64,000 bases of DNA from Arthrinium phaeospermum (taxonomy: Eukaryota; Ascomycota; Sordariomycetes; Amphisphaeriales; Apiosporaceae), in NCBI GenBank assembly GCA_006503535.1, contig QYRS01000005.1:62001-126000 (forward strand). Reading direction: 5' to 3'. Numbering within the stretch: position 1 is the first letter of the stretch; every line of letters begins with the position of its first letter. The notes beneath the pieces are model-generated. The model made no database searches. It was not told the DNA's origin and saw only the letters and a program-made list of their open reading frames with translations. Shown one piece after another: positions 47,433 to 59,690 of the stretch. A program made the position numbers and the translations under genes.

Positions 47433-47438
47433 CTTATC
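47433..47438 (-). promoter_or_regulatory. GATA (AreA/NIT2) site
   Basis: CTTATC followed by AG, i.e. CTGATAAG on the transporter strand, about 400 bases upstream of its start codon. Confidence 0.45.
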
Positions 47439-50046
47439 AGACGATCTTGAAGACCGTGGTGTGATGATGACCTGCCTGTAGCCAAACACGCTGTTTGCGG
47501 CCTTCTCTCGATACAGACGAGGACTTCCTGGGACGAGAGGCGAGAGGGCAAGGTGGAGTTCTTATGTGGCTCGCGGCAGACGCCCTGGTGAGATGCGAGC
47601 AGCCACGCGAGTTGGGTGGTAATACTTTAGGCGGCTTGTGGTGGCCAGTATGAGTGACACCTATATGTAGCTACCGGTCATATAGCTGGTGGCACAAGCC
47701 AAAAACGTCCACCACTCGCAGTGCAAGCTCCAGCTCAATGGCTGGGGGGCACTGACTGCCGGCAAGGGCGACCTGTGCACTCTATCCCCAACGGCGACAC
47801 GACTCGGGTCAAGCTGTACCTGGACTTTTCTTATCAGAGTTGTGCTCGGGAGCTAAAGCAGAGTGTACCAGTCGTGGGTACCGACCAACCAACATGACGG
47901 GCAATGCAAGGCTCGTATGCGTCCCTACTTTGCCTATCAATGTAAGGACATTGGGCAGGGCCAGGGAGGGGCGGAAGAGGCCTAGTGTGATCCCTTCCCG
48001 CCTCTTGGTCCTTATCAACAGCATGGAAGGGCGACGTTGGAATGGAAGGACGGGGGCCCGACGGAGGACCCACACATGCCAGAGATAAGCACAAGCGATG
48101 TCGTTGGCCTGGCCTTGACCAAGCAACCGATGCTATCTCCCTCGCAGATCTCCGCGATTAGGCTAGTTCAGACAAGTCTGCCATTTGCCATTGTGTGATG
48201 CTGTGGATGGGTGGGTGGGTGAATACGGAGTAGAGAAGCCGGCACCTTGGGTCGTGGGAATAGTGTGTGACATACGTGCATCTGAGCGGTTTCACGGCAG
48301 GTAAGGAGGCAGGTAGCGACATGTATGTAAGGCATTCCCAATCGGTCGACGAGAGCAGGTCTAAGTGGTCTGGGTCGAATGCTGTCACACGTCCCGGCTT
48401 CCGAGATGGTAGTGCCGGTTTTGACATGTCTCTTTCTCTCTCCCTGGAATGGAGATGCGACGGGCGTTCGCATTTGTCACCAGATAAGGCTGCTCTTATC
48501 AGAGAACACTAAAAGTAGTTCCATGTTGTTATCAGTTGGCGCGGAACCTAATTGCCCAATTACAGCACATACCCCTGACATGGCCACCCTACTGGTGCGA
48601 TCATGTCTGCCAAGCACTCGGGTATTTCAGCCTCATCGACTTCACCTGGATGCTGCTCGAAGCAACATCAAGATTTGTCAACCATCATTGCTGCTGGGCT
48701 CTCACCATGACCGTTGTTTTCGCCATCCGCCGCACCACCCCATACTTCTCGAAACAAACACCACAAGCGGCACAGAAGTTGAGGCATTTGCTACTCTCGG
48801 CTGGCTTGAACGCCCACCTCTGATGTGGCTCGCAGGCTTGCGGCTCGTGACACCAATCCGTGTCAGGTTCAGCATTGCCGTGCTTGTTACACCGGCCGAT
48901 ACTCTGCTCGCGACAGGACGCGCACGACGCTAGAGCAAAGAGGCGACGGTATGAATGCAATGCGCCATCTATTGTCTGCATGGCCATGATTCAGATGGCT
49001 GCTTCCGAGGGGCTCAGCACTGGTCAGCATTGGTCACCCAGCAGACTACGGGCATACATGTGAGTGCGATTTGAGTGATTTCGAACGAATAACTTAGAAC
49101 TACAATGCAGCATCACTTACTCGCGTGGAAATCTGGCGTCGGAGTTGTATATATATGCAATCGATTACAATCGAAGTTGATTGATCAAGTATGTAGGTAT
49201 GCATACAGCCCAGCCACGCAGTCGCACTTGCATGAATTCTCATGTGTTGTCTGTCTGCCTTACAGCACACACGGATACTCGCCTGCCAGGGGCACAATAT
49301 CGGTGAAGCCCAGTTGATGAGAGCGGCAATCGGAATCCCAACTGAACTCACCCGTTAGCCAGAAGTTTAAATATTACGATGGCCCGCATGAAGGCGGCTT
49401 AGTCGGCTGGCCCCGGATATCGGGTTGTCTGCCAAGCCGGAGGGCTAACAGCGGGAACCCACCGCCTTATCCACAGAGCCGCAATAGCGTAATTTCCACC
49501 TACCCACCGAAAGCCCGGTTGCCGGTGGTATCACCCATCTTCCTCTCCTGGGGGGCCAGCCTGCCTGCCGTGCCGCCACGCCTCGTCATTTGTAGGCCAT
49601 GAACTTTCTGAGGCGGATTCTCAGCTCTCGGCAACAACCGAGCTATACAGTATTGGTCTTGGGGGAGTGACCGTCCGACTGTGACCCACTTCCACTCATC
49701 TTGTCTCTTCATGTCGCGGCTATCGGTTCCAAATCGCCCGTCATTACTCAGGCTCCATGACCGCCTCGACGGTAAAAGAGGCGCCCCCGGAGCAAACTTT
49801 GTCGGCGGCAGCGCGTGTCCGATGACCAGGCCTAGAGAGAAAAATTATATAAATCGACTGATCAGGGAACTGTTCTTAAGAAAGGATTCCGTCAAACACA
49901 GTATAGGTTGTAATTTACAACACTATTTGATACCTATATCACCTACAACTTCCCTGTCCAAGAAGCTACAGTCCCAATAGGCATCACTTCTGAATAGCCT
50001 GCCACTAGAAGTTCAAATCACTTCCAGAGCTAAACTACGCGCTACA
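47439..50046. other. Long intergenic region with clustered GATAAG sites
   Basis: No gene I can support. Further GATAAG/CTTATC elements occur at 47830, 48011, 48084, 48483 and 48495, the last two as an inverted pair with a six-base spacer. Confidence 0.5.
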
Positions 50047-51025
50047 ATGGATCCATCCAAGGAAACGCTGCCTATCACATACTCCCACAATGCTAGGTCG
50101 CACCATGAGCCACCGGAGAGTCAGCAACCCGAGCCACCTTCGATTCTCTCCAAAATACAAAGCCATATGAACGATTCAGTCCGGCCATCGACTTATGCCG
50201 AGCTCGAACTCCTACTCCTCACCTTGTAAGTAAACCAACGCCGTGCAGTTAGCCGTCTAGTACGTACGTGGAAGGTAGCCAAGTGCTAGTTGAACAGTAC
50301 CAGACAGCCAGCACGTCCATAAAGTTTTGGCACCCTAAAGCTAAGTGCCGTTCCTCCTGTTTGTAGCTGTACCGGCATACAAGATGCCGTCTCCTTTCCT
50401 GATTACCATTGCTTCGCATCGAATCAGACAGGAAACCCGTCTTCCTCATGCTCGCCATCGTCCTCCCCAGCTTCGACGGCGAGATGTTCATCACGGCCAA
50501 CATCGGCGCCGCTCTGGGCTTCTTCCGGCGGGCTGGCTCACCGGCCAGGTGAGCCACCTGGTCGGCGCGCGGCAGCGGTGGTGGCTCGTTTTCTGCAACT
50601 TCTTCCAGGCCTGCCTCGTGTTCGCCGCGGCGGCGATCCAGCAGGTGTACGGGACGGAGCTGCGCGGCGCCGCCGCCGTCACGGCCGTCTCGCTGCTGGC
50701 CTTCGCGTCGGGGAGCCAGGTCGTCCAGTCCCGCTCGCTCGCCATGACGGAGATCTCGACGGCCATGGCCACGGCCGCCTGGGTCGACCTCATGATGGAC
50801 CCGCACATGTTCCGCACCAAGGGGAACCGGCCCCGTGACCGCCGTGTTAGTTTTCTGCTGGCGCTCATCCTTGGCTGCCTCGCCGGCGCCGGCATCTACA
50901 AGACGGCCGGCTCGGCCGCGGCCATCTTTGTCTCGGCTTCGGGCAAGATGCTCGTTACCGTCATGTACCTCTTCAACGGGGCCGAGCGGCCCAAGGAGGA
51001 AGATGCAGAGAGTGGCTCTCTTTAG
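50047..51025 (+). CDS. DUF1275 (YoaK-like) membrane protein
   Basis: Exon 1 is 50047-50225 (MDPSKETLPITYSHNARSHH..., hydrophilic N-terminus ending ELELLLLTL) and joins after a 141-base intron (50226-50366) to FCTGIQDAVSFPDYHCFASN, then NQTGN, typical of DUF1275. The frame breaks near 50437-50445 and near 50520-50528, each as if one base were lost. Between the breaks it reads VFLMLAIVLPSF. Afterwards it reads GWLTGQVSHLVGARQRWWLV and several hydrophobic helices (ACLVFAAAAIQQVYG, AAVTAVSLLAFASGSQVVQS, LLALILGCLAGAGIYK) to the stop at 51023-51025. The family is a 5-7 helix membrane protein of unknown function found in bacteria and fungi. Confidence 0.78.
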
Positions 51026-51934
51026 AATGAAATTGGTTGATGCAGATTTTGGGTTTCCTGAGACACAAAGTAAGGAGAGAGCGTGGTTAAAGCGGTTCCA
51101 AGCGCTTGCATCTTGCTAGAACTAGTTAGACATCTAAAAATTGTCATAGAGATAGATATTGAACAATATACTTGATTTTCGATGCATTATCAACATCAAC
51201 AATGCACCTTGGTGCGGTATTCACGCTGATAATGACATCACATAGGTCACTGCCACCAGAGGCGATGCCTCGCTCGTCTTGGCCATTTAAGACATTAATG
51301 TACGTCCGCTGACATGACCTGAAGGGTCTCATGGCAAATTTCGCAGTATCGGAGAGCTATGGAATCAGTCGGGTCCTAGCAAAAGTTGGGGTAGCTACAT
51401 GTACATGCGTGTACCTAAGATGACTGGCAATAACAGCCCGGCAAGAGCAACCTAAAACGGAATCTGCTAGTGGTTTAAACGCAGCTACTTCACTGTAGGA
51501 GCACCGATCAGAGCTATGCATGTGGTTAATAATAATGCTCACCTGAAGTGCAAATGGGATGAACATAGTATGACGTCGAATTCGTCTACAACAATTATCT
51601 CTGGCTGAAAGAGAAAACAGAAGGAAGGCACTGACTTGAAGTGATCGAAAGTTGATGCTGTAGGTAGATCCGATTAAGCCAATTGGACCACTAAAAGGTC
51701 TTATTTGTGGTCACCTGACTGGGCGACACGGGCAGTTAGAGGGAATCGCGTCTCTGGTGGGGCAGTGGCGCGTTCAGGCCTGAAGCTCGAGAATTGAAGA
51801 CGGCTTGATTACCACCAGTCAATCACAACGAAATAAAGCGCGATGATCAGCTCGCCTTGACAATAAACACCCGAGCAACGATTCCACGACAAGTCCATGG
51901 AGGTGCCTGTGGCTAACGTGTCCAAGCCGGCTTC
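51026..51934. other. Intergenic region
   Basis: Between the DUF1275 gene and the RecQ gene. No coding signal is seen. Confidence 0.55.
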
Positions 51935-54900
51935 ATGACTCGCAACAACCTCCGCGATCATCTCACCTGGTTGTTGGCCAACGTTGCGCTGTCTGCCCCG
52001 AACGCGCCTTTGCTCCCCCGGCCCGACACATCGAGCCAACTGTCAATACGCGGACCCAGCCTATATCCTACTTTGCCGCCCGTCGAAGTAATGGAACATC
52101 CGAACTCGCGAGTATCAGTCAATCTAGAGGTTTGAACCGGGCGGACTCTGTTACAAGAGTCACGCGAGCCCATGTCTCTACGGCCACGGCAGGACAATCG
52201 CAGGAGGGTTTGGGAGAGGAGGAAAGAAAAAGAAGTCACCTAGACGACATGGGGCGTCTTGTTTCGGCCCCGGCGTCAACCTCCAAAACGCGGTCTTGTT
52301 TTCAACCAGGAACAGCTGCTTACCCCAGCTTCAACCTCCGGTGTCGGTCGGCTACAGCAAGCTTACTCGGTTTCCTTGTCGAATCCGAGAACCACCAGCA
52401 AAGAAACGAGGAAATCTCCGCCTCGCTCGAGGTTTTTGACAGTCAGCCCGGAACACCAGCGCCTGACCTGCACGACTACGAAGATGGCTTAGAGGCACTG
52501 GATTTGGCAGGGGGACGATAACCCCTCTTCCGATTCCATCCCTGTGGGGTTTGGTGACGATGTTCGACTGTGGACTGAGGATCATGCGTCACGCCCAGAG
52601 CCGTCGCAAACCCAACGTGGAACCAAGCGCAAAAGCCATGAGATCGCTCGGCCCCCAACATCACCCGACTTGCTTGCTGATGACGACGACGACGACGAGT
52701 TCCCCGATATCTTCGGGATTGTCCCTCAGGACTATACCACTCCAAAGTCCATTAAGAAGAGGAGGCCGGAAACACCAATGAGCCAGCGGGTTGCAGGTTC
52801 CAAGGTATCTGCAAGCTGTAGGAATGGTAGAGGCACGGTCCAACCGATATCGCGGATATCCGAGGGTTTGGAGGAAAGTCAAGGGAGAAAAGCTGTGCCA
52901 TCACCCAAAAAGTCACCGACGGAGATGAACCCAAGGCCTACAGCAGCGGCCTCGAAGGTCCCGGGAAGCCCCATGGAACCGGATAATGCGATGGAGGTTG
53001 AATTCGACCATACTACCCCACAAAAGTCTCATCCGTCGCGGAAAAGTCGACGAGATAGTCGGGTGATACAAGATTCAGACGACGAATTTGCAACTCCAGC
53101 TACCCACAACTCTTCAATCATCTCAATCCCATCAACAAACGACGGAGAAGATCTGAAAGGGCCCTCAGGCCGGCGGCGTCGCGAATCATCGGCTGCCATC
53201 ATTGCTCCTGACACACCTCGAATGATGATCGCGGGTCCCTTCACAAACACCAGTATCCAGTCAAGCACTGCCAGCGCTGAGCCAGGAGGTTCAAGACGAA
53301 ATCTTGAAGTTATTTTTGGACATGCCATCCATAGTTGAGAGCAGGCGTGCCTCGATAGAAGAGAAACTTCAAGAAAACCGGGAAGCCTACCGTGCAGCTT
53401 TGGTCAACAGGCATGGGCGTGCGGAGCAAACAGCCAATTTGAAGCGGGAGAAAGACCGCTGATGAAACAAAAACTTGCTCTCGACGGAGTAGTCAACGAG
53501 CATCAGAAATATCAGGATTTGGTCGCTAGGCGAGATGGGTTGGTATCGCAAATAATGGACAAGTACGACGATCAAGATGATGACGAAAGCTTCCTTGAAG
53601 TTGAGGATGCTCTAGAAGGACTCAACCTGGAACTTGCTCAGCAGGAAACACCGTTGATAGAGTCGCTCTTGCGGGCTGGGATCACCAGCGTCGGTGTCTT
53701 TACGGAGCAAAATACGTCCACGTCCAATACTCAAATGCCCTGACCCATCTGATGACCCATCTGATTTTGTCGTTCAGGCTACTCAGCCGGCTCGTCATGA
53801 ACCATCACGGGCAATGTCTCGGAGCAGTGCGCCCGTTTCTGCCTCTGCTCTGCTAGGAACAGCCAAGTCATCAAGCACTCAAATGCCCACACAGGGGGGA
53901 ATCTCTTCCGAATCAACTTCTCGTCTCTACCCCGCGCAGAATCCTTCCTCCAGATCTCTTATCGCCAATAGCCAACGCCTAGGGTCAAGGGAGCTTTGCC
54001 AGAGAGAGCCGAGAGCCCGTAGCCCATTCGACGGAACCTACCTGGGATGAGATGGAATTGATGATTGACGACGACTTGAACGAGCCTGCCCCGTTCAGGT
54101 ATACAGGCAATTCAAATAACAAAGGGCGGTTGAGTCCTGCCAAGGCATCTACTAGGCGAGCACCGAGCTACGCGAGCGATAGCGACTATGGCGATGACGT
54201 CGACATGCTTGAGGTTGCGGAAACGTTTGAATTAAACCAGTCATCCTTGGGGAGCACAGCACCGAAGCGTAGCCGGCCCGCGTTGTCAGAGACTTCTGGA
54301 AACACTAGCACCACCTCGCAAACGAGGACAGCAGAGAAGAAGGCTCCCAGCTCGTCAGGAAGGTTAAAGATACCCCCTGAACTCATGAAGTTCAAGTGGT
54401 CGCCAGAAGTCAAGCGTGCGCTCAAAGACCGTTCCGTATGAGCGGCTTTCGCCACAATCAACTTGAAGCCATCAACGCGACTCTGGAGGGAAAGGATGCC
54501 TTCATCCTCATGCCTACGGCGGCGGCAAATCCCTCTGCTACCAACTACCCGCCGTGATCAAGAGTGGAAAAACCCGAGGCGTCACAATCGTCGTATCTCC
54601 ATTGATCAGCTTGATGCAAGATCAGGTGCATCACCTCCAGGCCCTCAATATACCAGCAAGGGTTTTCAACGGTGAATGCTCCGCGGAACGCAGAGAAATC
54701 ATTGCCACGTTGAAGGGTCCAAACCCGGATCATTACTTCCAGCTTCTCTACGTTACACCTGAGATGATCAGGAACAGTAGCACCTTCAACACCGCTCTCA
54801 GTACTCTGTATAGGGGGAATCATCTAGCTCGTCTTGTTATTGACGAAGCGCACTGCGTCAGTCAATGGGGCCATGATTTTCGACCCGATTACAAAGAGCT

Positions 54901-56928
54901 TGGTGCATTCCGTCAGGACTTCCCAAACGTCCCTGTCATGGCCCTTACCGCTACCGCTACCAAGAACGTCATGGTGGACATCAAACACAACCTGGGTATC
55001 GATGGAGGCAAGGAGTTCTCGCAGAGTTTCAACAGGCCAGAATGCGGAGACAACAGCACAAAAGCTGAGGGACCATGGCATTGCTGCTCACCATTATCAC
55101 GCCTCGATCCCTGCAGAGGCCAAGAGCAAAGTTCAGCTGGAATGGCAGAGAGGCCGCATCAAAGTCGTCGTTGCTACTATCGCATTCGGTATGGGCATCG
55201 ACAAAGCGGACGTGCGTTTTGTCATTCATCAATCTATGCCAAAGAGTCTGGAGGGTTACTACCAGGAAACCGGAAGAGCTGGGCGAGATGGCAACCCATC
55301 GGCATGCTATCTGTACTTCAGCTTTGGAGATGACCCAACTCCGCAAGATGATCAACGACGGAGAAGGAAACGAGCAGCAGAAGCAGCGACAGCGTAATAT
55401 GCTGGCCGCCATGACTGCCTTTGCTGATAATCAGATTGTCGGCGTGTCGAGATCCTTCGATACTTTGGGGAGACATTCAACCGAAATGAATGCAACAAAA
55501 CATGCGATAACTGCCAGACTGGTGCTACTTTTGACGTCAAGGATTTCACCGACATTGCCATCGCTGCATTGGAAATCACAAGATCCCAGCGCCAACTTAC
55601 GCTTAATCAATGCACCGAGATGCTTATGGGCCTCAACAGGAAGAAGGCCCTCGTCCCTAGATGAGCAGGCCAAGCCGTACTTGGGAATCGCCAAGAAGAA
55701 TCCCAAGCATGAGATACACCGGGTTATTGACCGGTTGCAAGCTGAAGGGGCATTGGTGGAAAAGAACGTTTTCCAGCGGAGTCACCGGATGGCCGTCCAA
55801 TATTTCCAGGTAAACCATCCCGAACGCACCCACATTCTTCGTTGATGACAAACTAACCATTTCTTGCTAGATTGGAGGCATGGCTCACTCTTTCATGAAA
55901 GGGCGGAGGAAGCTCATTTTGACTGTCCAAGTTAAAGGCAGCGGCGGTCAAGCTTCTGCGCCGAAGGGTAAGAAGAAAACGACGGCGGCGGCAGCGGCGG
56001 CGGCTCCTCCATCTACCATTGTCTCTTCCCCAATGCAAGCACGCAAAACCAAGGGCAAAGGCAAAGCAGTCGCTACAGTTTTGTCCGATGATGATGACGA
56101 ATACAACGAATCCGATGATGATTTTAAGGGAAGCCTGCTGGAAGGCTGCAGAGACGAGCGCCAGTTGGCCCACCAATACGCCATGATGCCAAAACTGACC
56201 CTTTGGACGAAGTTCATACAGCACTGGTCGAGGAGTTCGAAATCAAGGCTACCCGCCTTGCGGAGAAGATCCAGAACTCCAAGCATCTGCGGCAGCCTAT
56301 TTTCACCGTGCAGCAACTTCGTGATATGGCGATGGGGTGGACAACAGACCTGCCATCTATGAAGCAGATACCGACTATTGACCCCTCCAAGGTCGCAGTA
56401 CATGGCAAAGATTTATTCCTCTGGTGGAGCAGTTCCAGGCACGTTACAAGAGCATCATGGGGACGGAAGCAGACACCCCGGAACCTCGACATGATCCGAA
56501 CACGAGCGTTGTGGATCTAGTGTCTAGCGACGACGAGGAAATGGGCGATTTGGCAGATGATGGAGAACACTCGAGGTATTTCAGAGGTTCTCCGCGTCAA
56601 GCGCCCCCAGATGAAGATGATGATAGGTGGATGCAAGACCTGGACGACATGATGCGCGCATCACAGGCCACATCCTCCTCCTCGAGGAGGCGATCAGGCG
56701 GGTCGACGTCACGAGGTGGAAAGGGCTCATACAGCAAGGGCAAGCGATCCTACTCACGGAAGGGAGGCAAATCTGGCGGTGGCGTTACGAAAAGGGCAAG
56801 CACAGGCAAGAGGTCGTCTACAGGGACATCCCGGTCTGGTGGTTCCAGTGCGTTCATGTCCAACAGAGGTGGTGGACGCAGCGGTGGCGCAGGCGGCTCA
56901 GCAGAGGATCGATTTGATGCCACTCTAA
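51935..56928 (+). CDS. RecQ DNA helicase, BLM/Sgs1/QDE-3 type, heavily frame-broken
   Basis: A 3'-5' helicase acting with topoisomerase III in dissolving recombination intermediates; the Neurospora orthologue QDE-3 is also needed for quelling. The start at 51935 reads [21 protein letters not shown] long acidic and Ser-rich N-terminus follows (about 52200-54450). The helicase core has [20 protein letters not shown], Walker A about 54510-54535 (frame-broken inside it), [12 protein letters not shown], the DEAH box [20 protein letters not shown], and motifs [23 protein letters not shown] and [13 protein letters not shown] zinc-binding region ([10 protein letters not shown]) and winged helix ([16 protein letters not shown]) follow. 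After an intron about 55809-55870 come an HRDC-like region ([12 protein letters not shown]) and a Ser/Gly/Arg-rich tail ending DLMPL. About fifteen frame changes are needed, and the segment between FNRP and [10 protein letters not shown] (motif IV) is missing near 55038. All joins in this gene are provisional. Confidence 0.85.
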
Positions 56929-57969
56929 CTGCCTGTCCTTCTCGCTGTTGCTGCGGGGATACCCACAACCGTCCCTTAGGGGCCAAATGGGGCCAGGAAG
57001 GGAGAAAGGCAGGCAGGCAGGCAGGAAGGGAGGTGCTAAGACGGGAAGCCATCATCTCGAGTGATGGCAAGTTGATTCTCGCTACGATTCTTTTTGAAAA
57101 ATGAGCTCTTGCATGCATGGTTTGGCGTAATGTGGATTGGCTTTGACACGATACCTAGCATTCGTCGTTGGCGTACAGGGCATATTACATGTCGTCAGGG
57201 GGGGAGTTACGACTTGCTTAGAAACAACATGAGAAAGACGATGAATGAACTCTCTCCGTAGAGGACAGGCGGGAAAATACAACAAAAATGTTGCACTTGC
57301 CGCTTAGTTTAGATGGAGCAGAGTTTGAAATACCTCTATAAACATAATAGAACGGATATTGCGTCTCACAAGAGGATACTGCTGCTACCTCGGTAGCATA
57401 TTCTGAGACGATGCCGACAGCTGCTTCAGTATGTATACTAAATTTACCTGTGATGCGTGCCAATGTCCTTCCTCGGATGCTCGCCGGTCTCTACATGTAT
57501 TTTACCTGGTAGTTGAACGCCTGGGCCCAGCTAAAACAACACTCGTGTTGTAGAAATATCCCGGCGAATTCTCGCCACACACAATGAAAGCAATTTACAA
57601 CAGGCGTTGGATTTCAAAGCCCTTTCGCTACCATATTTGCGTACGTGATTTCGCCGAGATCTGAACCACGAAGGTGCTTCCACGCTTACTTCCGCCGCCA
57701 GTGTTGGGCCGGTCAGCACAGTGCCTCTATAGAATACGGTGTTGTCACGCAAAGTGCCACTTTCATCGGTAATCACCCGCCGTATTGAGAGAGATCCGTG
57801 GCAGTTGATTTTCATGATTCATTCACTAGAGTCTCGCGAAATCAATCATGAGCCCTACGGCGGCTGTGAGGAGTACTTGGGGGCGGTATCGTACATCGTC
57901 AAGCTCTCTATTTCATCGCGAGAAATACATAAGCCCCATGTAGCTAGTCTTCTTTCCGTCAACCTGTCT
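56929..57969. other. Region between convergent genes
   Basis: 3' flanks of the RecQ and proteasome genes. A GGCAGGCAGGCAGG run lies about 57008-57025. No gene is seen. Confidence 0.55.
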
Positions 57970-58904
57970 TTAAACTGTCTGTGTGCCGTAACCCTTGATC
58001 CTGTCAGCAAAGGCCCAGCTCTGGTTCTCCAGCTTCTCGTTCTCCTTGAGGTCGACACCGTCCTTGGTGATGACGGCGATGCTGTACTTGTCCATGCTGC
58101 GGGCGTCGCGGTAGAAGAGGACCTTCATACACTCCTTGATGACCTCGACGGCCTTTTCCTGGGTGAGCTTGGCGGCCGACTCCTCGTCGGGGCGTAGCGG
58201 CGCATGATGGCTGGGCTAGGACGCTGCCGAAGCCCGTCGCCAGCGAGGGACTCGTGAAGGTGGTGCCAAGCAGGTCGGTGGCGGCGAGGAAGGGCTTCTG
58301 GTCGTCGTCGAGGCCGGCGACCAGCAGCGAGTTCCAGAGCGGGTCGAACTTGGACCGGCGGTGGTACATGAGCTTGGACAGGTACTTGTGCAGGTTGCGG
58401 GCGTTGAGGGAGTGGCCCGGGTCCGACTTGTAGGCCTCGTCGATGGAGAGCTCCGTCAGGTGACGGTCGAGGTACTGCATGTCCGAGACGTCACCGCCGA
58501 AGCCGACGACCGAGGTCCGGCGAACGTGCGCAGGCGCTGACGTCGGTGAAGCGGGCGAGGGAACCGTACGAGGCTGTTCGAATGGTGGAGTCCATACGTT
58601 AGCAAGAGGCGATGGAAGAAGGCCCATGGCGAGGTAGGGAGCGGGAGGTATAGAGTTAAACACACCCAGGTTATCGGCGGCAATGACCACGCCATCCTTG
58701 AACTTGATAGCGACAACGGATGTTCCTGTCACTATGGGTTGTTGCGTGTGTTGATTCGGCCCATTGTTTGTCTGCATGTATGAGGCATCGCCGTACATCG
58801 TCACGAGGCTGTGCATATCACAGTCGTTAGCCAAGAGTCCCAAGAGCGACGCCAGATGCCCGTCGAGAACTCACACGACCCCAAGCTTGCGGACGGTGAT
58901 CCAT
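57970..58904 (-). CDS. PRE4: 20S proteasome subunit beta-7 (Pre4/PSMB4), frame-broken
   Basis: A non-catalytic beta subunit of the 20S proteasome core whose C-terminus stabilises the assembled particle. Exons are 58875-58904 (MDHRPQAWGR), 58666-58808 and 57970-58573, with introns of 66 and 92 bases. Family blocks are HTQQPIVTGTSVVAIKFKDG, VVIAADNL then ASYGSLARFTDV, VVGFGGDVSDMQYLDRHLTE, YHRRSKFDPLWNSLLVAGLD, and SPSLATGFGSVLA. The end, after frame shifts, is about FYRDARSMDKYSI, KLENQSWAFADRIKGYGTQ. Single-base breaks lie near 58795-58800, 58535-58545, 58500-58515 and about 58205-58220. The catalytic threonine is replaced in this subunit class, so its absence here is normal. The gene is essential in yeast, so the breaks are best read as sequence errors. 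Confidence 0.9.
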
Positions 58905-59690
58905 GGTGGTGGATGCTGGAAGGTGCGGAAGCAGGTGTTGTTGAAGAACGATTGCTGACGATGCGTCGCTCGATCGAATATCGCGAGGAAAGGTGATCGA
59001 TTAAATCAAATCCAGAAGACAGGCTGGGGACGAAAGACCGGGATTGATTGATGGTTGGGAAGCGAGGCTTGGTGGAAGGGTGTCTGTCTACCGGGAGGTG
59101 GTAGTATGCAGGTAGCTACAGGCACTACAACGACGTCGTCACGGTTCTGCCTTCCTAGCCAGACACCGACCGGGTCTGGCCTAAGGAACCTTAGTGGCCC
59201 CCAGGCAAGAAGGCCCTGAGCTGAGCTGGAGCTGGAGCTTGGGCCACCCAAGTCCAGCATGGCTCCACACCCAACCCGCCCGCCGTCCCTCCCTCATCAA
59301 TAGGTATCAACTGAGCATCCATTTCTTCACGGGATGAAGACAAGTCAACTGGTATGTAGAAGTTTTATCAAGTTTTTTATTAATCAAGTTGTACCAAATG
59401 AGGTGTTTTTATGTGAACGTGCCCATGGCCTCTACTAAAATTCAAAAAGAAAGGAAATAAGACAAAAAAAAAGCTGTAAGACCAAAATTTCCTTCCTCTC
59501 TTCGGTGATGCTGATGCAATCATCGGGGGTATATCGTTTCAAAAACCTAATAAACCTCGGAGATGTTTCCCCTTGAATCTCTCTTTGGATATCTCTCCCT
59601 GGATGCCTTCCTGAACGCACCCACGCCTGTCCGTTTATCTGCAAAGAAGCCGCCAGGCTTCCCAGAACAACCCTGAATCGTGACTATATC
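58905..59690. other. Intergenic region
   Basis: Promoter of the proteasome gene and 3' flank of the unknown gene to the right. No gene is seen. Confidence 0.55.

Noticed and set aside
51935..56928. RecQ as a decayed pseudogene
   Set aside because: Codon-level conservation of all motifs in three frames and the same kind of breaks in essential genes nearby make sequence error more likely; not fully excluded because of the missing motif IV block.
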